DNA of 64,000 nt from Rugosimonospora acidiphila. GTDB lineage: Bacteria; Actinomycetota; Actinomycetes; Mycobacteriales; Micromonosporaceae. The notes under the pieces were generated by a model. The model was not told where the DNA came from and ran no database searches. It worked only from the letters and a program-made list of their open reading frames with translations. Both the position numbers and the translations under genes were made by a program. Shown in pieces: positions 10,169-16,640 of this stretch (within the stretch, counting starts at the first letter, position 1; each line of letters starts with the position of its first letter). The stretch covers positions 186,001 through 250,000 of the forward strand of contig NZ_BAABJQ010000001.1 in NCBI RefSeq assembly GCF_039543385.1, written 5' to 3'.

Positions 10169-11629
10169 ATGGCGCCGCGCGGATTCCCGTACCCCGATCT
10201 CAAGGACTTCATCTCGGCGCTGGAGCGCGCCGGTGAACTGCGCCGGGTGCGGGTGCCGGTAGATCCGACCCTGGAGATCAGCGAGATCACCACGCGTACC
10301 GTGCGTGGGCGCGGCCCGGCGCTGCTGTTCGAGCAGCCGACGCGCGGCCAGATGCCGGTCGCGGTGAACCTGTTCGGCACCCACCGGCGGATGGCCATGG
10401 CGCTGGGCGTCGAGGACGTCAACGAGCTGGGCGCGCGGATCGGTGAGCTGATCAGACCGGAGCTTCCGGTCGGCTGGTCCGGCATCCGCGAGGGGCTCGG
10501 CAAGCTCATGCAGCTCAAGTCGGTACCGCCGAAGCACGTGAAGTCCGCGCCGTGCCAGGAGGTCGTGTACAAGGGCGACGACGTGGACCTCAACCGGCTG
10601 CCCGGCCTGCAGACCTGGCCCGAGGACGGCGGCATCTTCCACAACTTCGGACTGACCCACACCAGGCACCCGCAGACCGGCAAGCGCAACCTCGGCCTGT
10701 ACCGGCTCCAGCAGCACGACGAGCGCACGCTGGGCATGCACTGGCAGATCCACAAGGACTCGACCGCCCACCACGCGGTCGCCGAGCGGCTGGGCGAACG
10801 GTTGCCGGTCGCCATCGCCATCGGCTGCGACCCGGTCGTCTCGTACGCGGCGACCGCCCCGCTCCCGGCCGACATCGACGAGTACCTGTTCGCCGGCTTC
10901 CTGCGCGGCGAGCGGGTCGAGATGGTGGACTGCCTGACGGTGCCGCTGCAGGTGCCCGCGCACGCGCAGATCGTGCTGGAGGGCTACGTGGAGCCGGGCG
11001 AGCGGCTCCCGGAGGGGCCCTTCGGGGATCACACCGGCTTCTACACGCCGGTCGAGCCGTTCCCGGTGCTGCACGTCGAGTGCATGACGACCCAACGCGA
11101 CCCGGTGTACCAGTCGATCATCACGTCCAAGCCACCACAGGAGGACGGCGGGATCGGGTACGCCACCGAGCGGATCTTCCTGCCCCTGATCAAGATGCTG
11201 ATCCCGGACATCGTCGACTACGCGATGCCCGAGCCCGGGGTGTTCCACAACTGCCTGATCGTGTCGATCGACAAGCGGTACCCGAAGCACGCGCAGAAGG
11301 TGATGAGCTCGATCTGGGGAGCGCATCTGTTGTCGCTGACCAAGCTCATCGTGGTGGTGGACGACGACTGCGACCCGCACGACTACCACGAGGTCGCCTT
11401 CCGGGCCTTCGGCAACGTGGACTACTCGCACGACCTGCTACTCACCGAGGGGCCGGTGGACCATCTCGACCACTCCTCGTACCAGCAGTTCTGGGGAGGC
11501 AAGGCGGGCATCGACGCGACCCGCAAGCTGCCGACCGAGGGCTATCAGCGCGGGTGGCCGCCGGCCGCGGTGATGTCGCCCGACGTGATTTCCAAGGTGG
11601 ACCGGCGCTGGCAGGAGTACGGATTGTGA
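10169..11629 (+). CDS. mqnL: UbiD-family decarboxylase, late futalosine menaquinone step
   Basis: A 486-residue UbiD-fold enzyme that should use prenylated FMN. Family signatures are FGLTHTRHPQTGKRNLG, MHWQIHKD, and the catalytic acidic motif EGPFGDHTGFYTPVEP. Placement directly before a UbiA-like prenyltransferase and a UbiX-like flavin prenyltransferase identifies it as the decarboxylase of the prenylated 1,4-dihydroxy-6-naphthoate intermediate rather than an E. coli-type ubiquinone enzyme, since the window carries the futalosine genes mqnA, C and E. Its stop overlaps the GTG of an 84-bp mini-ORF repeat. Confidence 0.9.
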   Translation: MAPRGFPYPDLKDFISALERAGELRRVRVPVDPTLEISEITTRTVRGRGPALLFEQPTRGQMPVAVNLFGTHRRMAMALGVEDVNELGARIGELIRPELPVGWSGIREGLGKLMQLKSVPPKHVKSAPCQEVVYKGDDVDLNRLPGLQTWPEDGGIFHNFGLTHTRHPQTGKRNLGLYRLQQHDERTLGMHWQIHKDSTAHHAVAERLGERLPVAIAIGCDPVVSYAATAPLPADIDEYLFAGFLRGERVEMVDCLTVPLQVPAHAQIVLEGYVEPGERLPEGPFGDHTGFYTPVEPFPVLHVECMTTQRDPVYQSIITSKPPQEDGGIGYATERIFLPLIKMLIPDIVDYAMPEPGVFHNCLIVSIDKRYPKHAQKVMSSIWGAHLLSLTKLIVVVDDDCDPHDYHEVAFRAFGNVDYSHDLLLTEGPVDHLDHSSYQQFWGGKAGIDATRKLPTEGYQRGWPPAAVMSPDVISKVDRRWQEYGL

Positions 11630-11709
11630 GCGAGCGTAGCGAGCGAACCAGAGAATGCAGCGCGCTGGTGCCTCACGACGCCGGCGAGCGCAGCGAGGCG
11701 GCGGCGTGA
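11626..11709 (+). repeat. 84-bp mini-ORF repeat element, copy A (mqnL/mqnP joint)
   Basis: An 84-base element exactly fills the gap between mqnL and mqnP. It reads as a 27-codon ORF from GTG 11626 to TGA 11709, beginning V-S-E-R-S-E-R-T and ending A-G-E-R-S-E-A-A-A. Its GTG overlaps the mqnL TGA and its TGA overlaps the mqnP GTG. A second copy of the same length and frame lies at 47106-47189. By eye 66 of 84 positions match without gaps; the differences in codons 2, 4, 14 and 27 are synonymous. It may be a dispersed intergenic repeat, a coupling leader peptide, or both. Confidence 0.8.
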
Positions 11710-12614
11710 GCGCCATCGCCGCCTCGCCGAGGCCCAACCCGGTCCGGGCGTTCATGCGCCTGGTCATGATCGAGCACTCGATCTTCGCGCTTCCGTTCGC
11801 GTACCTGGCCGCCCTGACGGCCATGGTGACGGCGCCCGGCGGCCCCGGCATCCAGTGGGGCACGCTCGGGCTGATCACGGTGGCGATGGTCTCCGGCCGT
11901 ACCGTCGCCATGGCCGCCAACCGGATCATCGACCGCAAGATCGACGCGCAGAACCCGCGCACCGCCAACCGGGAGTTGATCACCGGGGTCGTGTCCGGCC
12001 GCACGGCCTGGGCCGGCCTGATCCTGGCGCTGATCGTCTTCCTGGTCAGCGCCGCCGCGCTGAACTGGCTGAGCCTGGCGCTGGCCCCACTGGCCGTGGT
12101 GGTACTGGTCCTCTACTCCTACGCCAAGCGGTTCACCAACTACCCCCAGGCGTTCCTGGCGCTGGCCCAGGCGGTGGCGCCGCTCGGGGCGTGGATCGGG
12201 GTCACCGGGCGCTGGTCCTGGCCGGCCTTCGTCCTCGGCCTGGCCGTGGGCACCTGGATCGGCGGCTTCGACTGCATCTACGCCTGCCAGGACTACGAGG
12301 CGGACCAGCGGATCGGCATCGGCTCGGTGCCGGTGCGCTGGGGGATCGCCGGCTCGCTGCGGATCTCCTCGGTCACCCACGTGGTGACCGTGCTGCTGCT
12401 GGTCTGGTTCGGCGCGCTGACCGGGTACGGCTGGCTCTGGTGGCTCGGGCTGCTGCTGATCGCCGTCGTGTTCGTGTACGAGCACTCGATCGTGAAGGCC
12501 GACGACCTGTCCCGGGTCAACCGGGCGTTCTTCACCGCCAACGGCGTGATCGGCATCGTGCTGTTCGCCTTCGCCCTGGCCGACCTGGTGATCCGGCAGG
12601 GACTGCGCCCGTGA
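11706..12614 (+). CDS. mqnP: UbiA-family prenyltransferase, menaquinone biosynthesis
   Basis: A 302-residue polytopic prenyltransferase that attaches the polyprenyl chain to the 6-naphthoate head group in the futalosine pathway. The two aspartate-rich motifs of the UbiA fold are visible: NRIIDRKIDAQNPRT and YACQDYEADQRIG. Eight or nine hydrophobic segments follow the short N-terminus. GTG 11706 is chosen because it overlaps the mini-ORF stop; an in-frame upstream ATG (11655) would lie inside the repeat in a frame without similarity. Its stop overlaps the mqnM GTG by 4 bases. Confidence 0.92.
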   Translation: MSAIAASPRPNPVRAFMRLVMIEHSIFALPFAYLAALTAMVTAPGGPGIQWGTLGLITVAMVSGRTVAMAANRIIDRKIDAQNPRTANRELITGVVSGRTAWAGLILALIVFLVSAAALNWLSLALAPLAVVVLVLYSYAKRFTNYPQAFLALAQAVAPLGAWIGVTGRWSWPAFVLGLAVGTWIGGFDCIYACQDYEADQRIGIGSVPVRWGIAGSLRISSVTHVVTVLLLVWFGALTGYGWLWWLGLLLIAVVFVYEHSIVKADDLSRVNRAFFTANGVIGIVLFAFALADLVIRQGLRP

Positions 12615-13261
12615 CGGAGACGCCGGTACGCACCCCGTTCGTGGTCGGTGTGTCCGGAGCCTCGGGGACCCCGTACGCGGCCTCGGTAATCACCGGGCTG
12701 CTCGACGCCGGGCTGCCGGTGGACCTGATCGTGTCCAGGGCCGCCCGGCTCACCCTGCTCGACGAGACCGGCAACGCGTTCCGGGACGCCCACTGGAGGG
12801 CCGACCTGGCCGCCTGGCTCGACCGCGATGTCGAGCCGGACGACCTGGCCTACTGGCCCGCCGGCGACCTGGCGGCCGGTCCGAGCAGTGGCTCGTACCG
12901 GACCCGCGGCATGGTCGTCGTGCCGGCCAGCACGGCGGCGTGCGCGGGCATCGCCGTCGGGCTGTCCAAGGACCTGCTTCAGCGCGCCGCAGAGGTGAAC
13001 CTCAAGGAGCGCCGTCCCGTGGTGGTGGTACCGCGCGAGACCCCGGTCTCCCGCGGCCACCTGCAGCACCTGATCGCCCTGATTGACGCGGGCGCCGTGG
13101 TGCTGCCCGCCAGCCCGGGCTTCTATGCGTCCGGAGCGAGTGCGTCAGGGCGCCAGCTGGTCGACTTCGTCGCCGGCAAGGTGCTGGACGCCCTGGGCAT
13201 AACACACTCGCTGTTCAGCCGCTGGCGCGGCGAGCTTGGCTCCGGCCGCGCCAGCGTCTAA
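12611..13261 (+). CDS. mqnM: UbiX-family flavin prenyltransferase
   Basis: A 216-residue flavoprotein that prenylates FMN to make the cofactor of the UbiD-type decarboxylase. The N-terminal FMN-binding motif VVGVSGASGTPYAA and the C-terminal VVVVPRETPVSRGHLQH and VLPASPGFYA motifs are diagnostic. GTG 12611 overlaps the mqnP stop. The cytoplasmic enzyme pairs with the mqnL product two genes upstream. The gene is convergent with the BldC-like regulator. Confidence 0.93.
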   Translation: MTETPVRTPFVVGVSGASGTPYAASVITGLLDAGLPVDLIVSRAARLTLLDETGNAFRDAHWRADLAAWLDRDVEPDDLAYWPAGDLAAGPSSGSYRTRGMVVVPASTAACAGIAVGLSKDLLQRAAEVNLKERRPVVVVPRETPVSRGHLQHLIALIDAGAVVLPASPGFYASGASASGRQLVDFVAGKVLDALGITHSLFSRWRGELGSGRASV

Positions 13262-13279
13262 AAACCCCCAGGTTCGCCA

Positions 13280-13522
13280 TTAAAAGGCGGCCCTGTTCCC
13301 ATTTGGGTATTGTTGGGGTTGTTGTGCGTTGTCTTCCGGCTCAGCGAGTCCCTCGCCCTCAAGGAGCGCTCGTACCTCAGACTCCCGAAACCGGCGGTGG
13401 CCGCCCGGCGTACGGATACTTCCTATCCGTCCCGCCGCGGCCCACCGGGTGACGGTCTTAGGGTCGACCCGGAAAAGGGCTGCCACCTCTCCCGGCGTCA
13501 ACAGACGATCTCCCGTGTCCAC
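13280..13522 (-). CDS. bldC: BldC-like MerR-type DNA-binding protein
   Basis: A small winged-helix regulator of 80 residues from the GTG at 13522, which has an AGGAGG-type ribosome site 4-9 bases upstream. Longer in-frame openings up to 13795 lack similarity. The segment LLTPGEVAALFRVDPKTVTRW and the following GRIGSIRTPGGHRRFRESEVRALL closely match Streptomyces BldC (68 residues), which controls the timing of development by cooperative binding to direct repeats. This copy has a Gln/Asn-rich C-terminal tail (about 20 residues). It is transcribed towards mqnM, and its upstream 360 bases carry no gene. Confidence 0.88.
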   Translation of the reverse strand: MDTGDRLLTPGEVAALFRVDPKTVTRWAAAGRIGSIRTPGGHRRFRESEVRALLEGEGLAEPEDNAQQPQQYPNGNRAAF

Positions 13523-13886
13523 GACCCCCTCCTCGCGTTCAGCGAAGCTCTGACCTGGCGCGATTGGGTGCCCGACCAAGGTCTCCGATGGACGTACGCC
13601 CATTAAACACCGGTGGGAGTGGGCCATCCCGGTATCAGGGAATACGCCCATCTTGCGTAGATAGTCGCTATGATTGCGAGCACTTCTCACACCTGACGGC
13701 AAGATCAAAGGGCCTCCGCGAGGGGTAACGGAGAGATCCCGGTCGATGCCGCAGGGCGGCATGCGGCGCCATGGCGGCCGGGTACCGGGCGGCACGGGGT
13801 CGCCAAGTGTCTACTGTGGACGACTTGAGCGAGGCCCGGTCCGGGGCCTCAGGTGTCCGATGTGGACAGCGTAAAAAGCGGAATTT
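13523..13886 (-). other. Gene-free stretch upstream of the BldC-like gene
   Basis: No convincing coding region. It holds the probable promoter region of the BldC-like gene (an AT-richer patch around 13655-13680), and at its far end the 3' side of the glycolipid-binding gene with a short hairpin. I could not assign a -10/-35 pair with confidence. Confidence 0.5.
13831..13850 (-). terminator. Short GC hairpin downstream of the glycolipid-binding gene
   Basis: GAGGCCC and GGGCCTC arms (7 bp) around a 6-base loop, 36 bases past the stop of the minus-strand gene. There is no U-tract, as is usual for actinobacterial hairpins, so assignment is weak. Confidence 0.35.
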
Positions 13887-14513
13887 TCAACCGGTTATCC
13901 GGGTGGCCAGGCCCGGATAGCTAGCGACGAAGCCCTCGTCGTCGACGGTGAGGTCGGCGGTGAAATCGCCGCTGGCGTACCGGACGCTGCCGGGCGCCAC
14001 CAGCGTGTAGGTCTGTCGGGCGGGGACCACCACCAACTCCGGTACCAGCACCCAGGCCGCGGTGATGGTGTGCGCCGTACCGGGCGGGGCCGACAGCAGC
14101 CCGAGCCGCCGGATCGGCAAAGTGTTGGCCAGCGGGCAGTATCCGAGGTCCACGTCCAGCGCGCCCAACAGCCGGCCGGGATCCTCGCTGCCGGGCAGCC
14201 CCGCCCGGGGGTGCCCGGCGGCGACCAGCGCGGCGTCGAGGTTGCCCTGCTCGCCGGCGGTCACGTGCCAGCGGCCGTCGGGGCGCTCCAGCTTCACGCT
14301 ACGCAGCCAGCCGGCCCCCTCGGCGGTGACGGTCAGCCGGACGCTCGACCATTTCGGGTCGGCGAGCAGCTCGTAGTCGCAGGTGTAGGGCACGGGCGCC
14401 GCCGCGACCATGGTCCCCCGCGCGTACAGACCCGATCGGTCATCGAACAGAACGTGTTCGATGCCGTCGGTGTCGATCCGTTGCCACAACAGCGATCGGG
14501 GCGAGACAGGCAT
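13887..14513 (-). CDS. Putative glycolipid-binding domain protein
   Basis: A 208-residue soluble protein resembling the putative glycolipid-binding family (PF06475-type), as recognised from the N-terminal LLWQRIDTDGIEHV, the central CDYELLADPKW and the C-terminal RYASGDFTADLTVDDEGFVASYPG block. There is no signal peptide or membrane segment. Family members have a beta-rich spiral fold and have been linked with lipid binding, but the physiological function is unknown. It stands alone downstream of the DEAD-box helicase and is followed by a short hairpin. Confidence 0.75.
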   Translation of the reverse strand: MPVSPRSLLWQRIDTDGIEHVLFDDRSGLYARGTMVAAAPVPYTCDYELLADPKWSSVRLTVTAEGAGWLRSVKLERPDGRWHVTAGEQGNLDAALVAAGHPRAGLPGSEDPGRLLGALDVDLGYCPLANTLPIRRLGLLSAPPGTAHTITAAWVLVPELVVVPARQTYTLVAPGSVRYASGDFTADLTVDDEGFVASYPGLATRITG

Positions 14514-14616
14514 GTCCCGACCTTAGTGGCGTTTGGTCGCGTTCGGGTACGACGCGCCTTGCCGGTGGCCGAGTCGATCGGCCGCCGTGGATCGCCGAGT
14601 GCGCCGCGTCGCTGCC

Positions 14617-14663
14617 GTGCCGGCGGGTGCCGTGCCGGCGGGTGCCGTGCCGGCGGCACCCGC
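14617..14663. repeat. 15-bp tandem repeat ending in a hairpin
   Basis: Two exact 15-base units (14617 and 14632) and a third partial one (14647-14660) of GTGCCGGCGGGTGCC. The last unit also forms a 10-bp inverted repeat (14638-14647 with 14654-14663, loop 6). It lies just downstream of the minus-strand helicase and could serve as its terminator. Confidence 0.55.
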
Positions 14664-14696
14664 TGGCGCGTGATCGTCGGGCGGTTGTGCCTTGGG

Positions 14697-16445
14697 TCAG
14701 GCCGCCGGGTGCCGGTCGGTCCGCCGACGCGGCCGGTCGTCCCACCGGCCACCCTCGCGGCGCGGACCGTCCCGGCGCGCACCGTCGCGGTACCCGCCCT
14801 CGCGGTACCCGCCATCCCGGTACCCGCCCTCGCGGTGGCCGCCATCCCGGTGCCCGCCGTCGCGGTACCCGCCCTCGCGGTGGCCGCCATCCCGGTACCC
14901 GCTGGGCCGGTCGCCGTACTGCCGGTCGCCGTGCTGGCGGTCGCCATAGTGCCCACCGCCACTGCGGCCGCGGCGGCCGTCCCGGCGAGGGCTCGGCTCG
15001 TCCGGCGGCACCGGTACGCCGCTGGGCTCCCGCGCGCCGGTGAGCTCCGCCAGTTCGGCGGTCTCGGCGCGCACCTGCGTCCTGGTCGCCTCTACCCCGG
15101 CCTTCTCCAGCAGCGCGAAGGTGCTCGCCCGCTGGCGGGGCAGCACCAGCGTGGCCACGGTGCCCGCCTCGCCGGCCCGCGCCGTGCGGCCGGCCCGGTG
15201 CAGGTAGTCCTTGGGATCCTTCGGCGGGTCGACGTGCACCACCAGCGAGATCCCGTCGACGTGGATGCCCCGGGCCGCCACGTCGGTGGCGACGAGCACG
15301 CTGGTGCGGCCCTCGCGGAACTCGGCGAGCGTGCGGGTGCGTACCGCCTGGGTCTTGCCCCCGTGCAGCGCACCGGCGCGGACTCCCACCTCCGTCAACT
15401 GGCTGGCGAGCCGGTCCACGGCGAGCTGGGTCCGGACGAACATGATCGTCCGGCCGTCCCGCGCCGCGATCCGCGAAACGATCTTCAGCTTCTCGGTCGG
15501 CGGGATCAGCAGCAGATGGTGTTCCATGGTGGACACCGCCGCCTTCGGCGGGTCGACCTCGTGCGTCACCGGATCGGTCATGAACTTGCTGACCAGGGTG
15601 TCAACGTCGTTGTCGAGGGTGGCCGAGAAGAGCAACCGCTGCGCACCGGCCGGGGTCTGCTCCAGCAGCGCCGTGACGTCCGGCAGGAAGCCCATGTCGG
15701 CCATCTGGTCGGCCTCGTCGAGCACGCTGACCTCGATCTCGGCCAGCGAGCACTCCCGGCGCTCGATCAGGTCGGCCAGCCGACCCGGGGTGGCCACCAG
15801 GACGTCCACGCCCCGCCGCAGGTCACGGATCTGCTTGTCGTACGAGGTTCCGCCGACCGCGGTGCGGCTGAACAGGCCCATCGACCGGGCTAGCGGGAGG
15901 AGGGCGTCGTTGACCTGCATGGCCAACTCCCTGGTCGGGACCAGGATGAGCGCCTTGGGCCGGCCGGGCGCCGGACGGCCGCCCATGCCGACGCGGGCCA
16001 GCACGGGCAGCCCGAAGGCGAGGGTCTTGCCGGAGCCGGTCTGGCCGCGCCCGAGCACGTCGCGCCCTGCCAGCGCGTCCGGGATGGTGGCGGTCTGGAT
16101 GGGGAACGGCTCGCGGATGCCCTCCCTGCTCAGGGTGCGCACGAGAGGCTCGGGCAGCCCGAGGCCGGCGAAGCCGGGAGTCGCCGGAGCGGAGTCTCGC
16201 CGGTCGGAGCCGGGGGTCGCCTGGGCGGCGTCCAGCCGGTCGGAGCCGGCGGTCGCGGGAGCGGGGTCTGGCAGGTCCGAGCCGGGGGTCGCCTGGGCGG
16301 CGTCCAGCCGGTCGGAGCCGGCGGTCGCCGGAGTAGCGTCCAGCCGGTCCGAGCCGGGGGTCGGCGGAACGGCTTCCAGCCGGTCGAAGACGGACGGAAA
16401 GGACTCGGGGTCGGCGAAGGGCGGGCGGGCTGCGGACAGCGTCAT
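14697..16445 (-). CDS. DEAD-box RNA helicase with repeat-rich N- and C-terminal extensions
   Basis: ATP-dependent RNA helicase of 582 residues. The core shows the Q motif (REPFPIQTATIP), motif I (GQTGSGKT), motif Ia (PTRELAMQV), motif II (VLDEADQM), motif III (FSATL), and motif VI (HRAGRTARAG). In front lie six 12-residue units of the S-D-R-L-D-A-x-x-A-T-P-G type (about residues 20-91); behind lies an Arg/Gly-rich tail made of 5-residue YRDGG/HREGG units, typical of RNA-binding tails such as those of cold-shock helicases. ATG 16445 overlaps the stop of the upstream 63-codon ORF (ATGA). The role is probably mRNA or ribosome remodelling. Confidence 0.92.
   Translation of the reverse strand: MTLSAARPPFADPESFPSVFDRLEAVPPTPGSDRLDATPATAGSDRLDAAQATPGSDLPDPAPATAGSDRLDAAQATPGSDRRDSAPATPGFAGLGLPEPLVRTLSREGIREPFPIQTATIPDALAGRDVLGRGQTGSGKTLAFGLPVLARVGMGGRPAPGRPKALILVPTRELAMQVNDALLPLARSMGLFSRTAVGGTSYDKQIRDLRRGVDVLVATPGRLADLIERRECSLAEIEVSVLDEADQMADMGFLPDVTALLEQTPAGAQRLLFSATLDNDVDTLVSKFMTDPVTHEVDPPKAAVSTMEHHLLLIPPTEKLKIVSRIAARDGRTIMFVRTQLAVDRLASQLTEVGVRAGALHGGKTQAVRTRTLAEFREGRTSVLVATDVAARGIHVDGISLVVHVDPPKDPKDYLHRAGRTARAGEAGTVATLVLPRQRASTFALLEKAGVEATRTQVRAETAELAELTGAREPSGVPVPPDEPSPRRDGRRGRSGGGHYGDRQHGDRQYGDRPSGYRDGGHREGGYRDGGHRDGGHREGGYRDGGYREGGYRDGARRDGPRREGGRWDDRPRRRTDRHPAA
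14780..14907 (-). repeat. 15-bp coding repeats in the helicase RGG-like tail
   Basis: Tandem 15-base units encode (Y/H)R(D/E)GG pentapeptides on the minus strand. The alternation of TACCCGCCCTCGCGG and TACCCGCCATCCCGG on the plus strand shows recent expansion. In-frame, so the array can vary in length without frameshift. Confidence 0.8.
16173..16388 (-). repeat. 36-bp coding repeats at the helicase N-terminus
   Basis: Six in-frame 12-residue units, of which units 3 and 5 (both SDRLDAAQATPG) are nearly identical at DNA level (blocks starting at 16207 and 16279, 72 bases apart). Likely disordered linker before the helicase core. Confidence 0.8.
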
Positions 16446-16633
16446 GTGGCTAAGGAAACCTTCCGGAATGCTGGCGTACCTCCGCGCGGCCGAAACTTGG
16501 CCGCTGCCATGTGGTCCCGGAAGAACGCCCAGAACGCGCCCCTGCTGGACGCGTCAACCTCACCAGTGTACGAGCACTTCACTGCCTTTCCGGGGCGGGT
16601 GTCCAGCATCACCGCCCGCCCCGGATGGCACAC
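16442..16633 (-). CDS. Small protein of unknown function coupled to the helicase gene
   Basis: A 63-codon ORF from GTG 16633, or 55 codons from ATG 16609. It lies 7 bases after the large repetitive protein gene and overlaps the helicase ATG by 4 bases, which is the main argument that it is translated. It has no signal peptide or membrane segment; the centre reads VKCSYTGEVDASSRGAFW and the C-terminus is basic. I do not recognise a family. It could be a small RNA-binding or coupling protein, or a chance ORF. Confidence 0.5.
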   Translation of the reverse strand: MCHPGRAVMLDTRPGKAVKCSYTGEVDASSRGAFWAFFRDHMAAAKFRPRGGTPAFRKVSLAT

Positions 16634-16640
16634 CGTTCGC

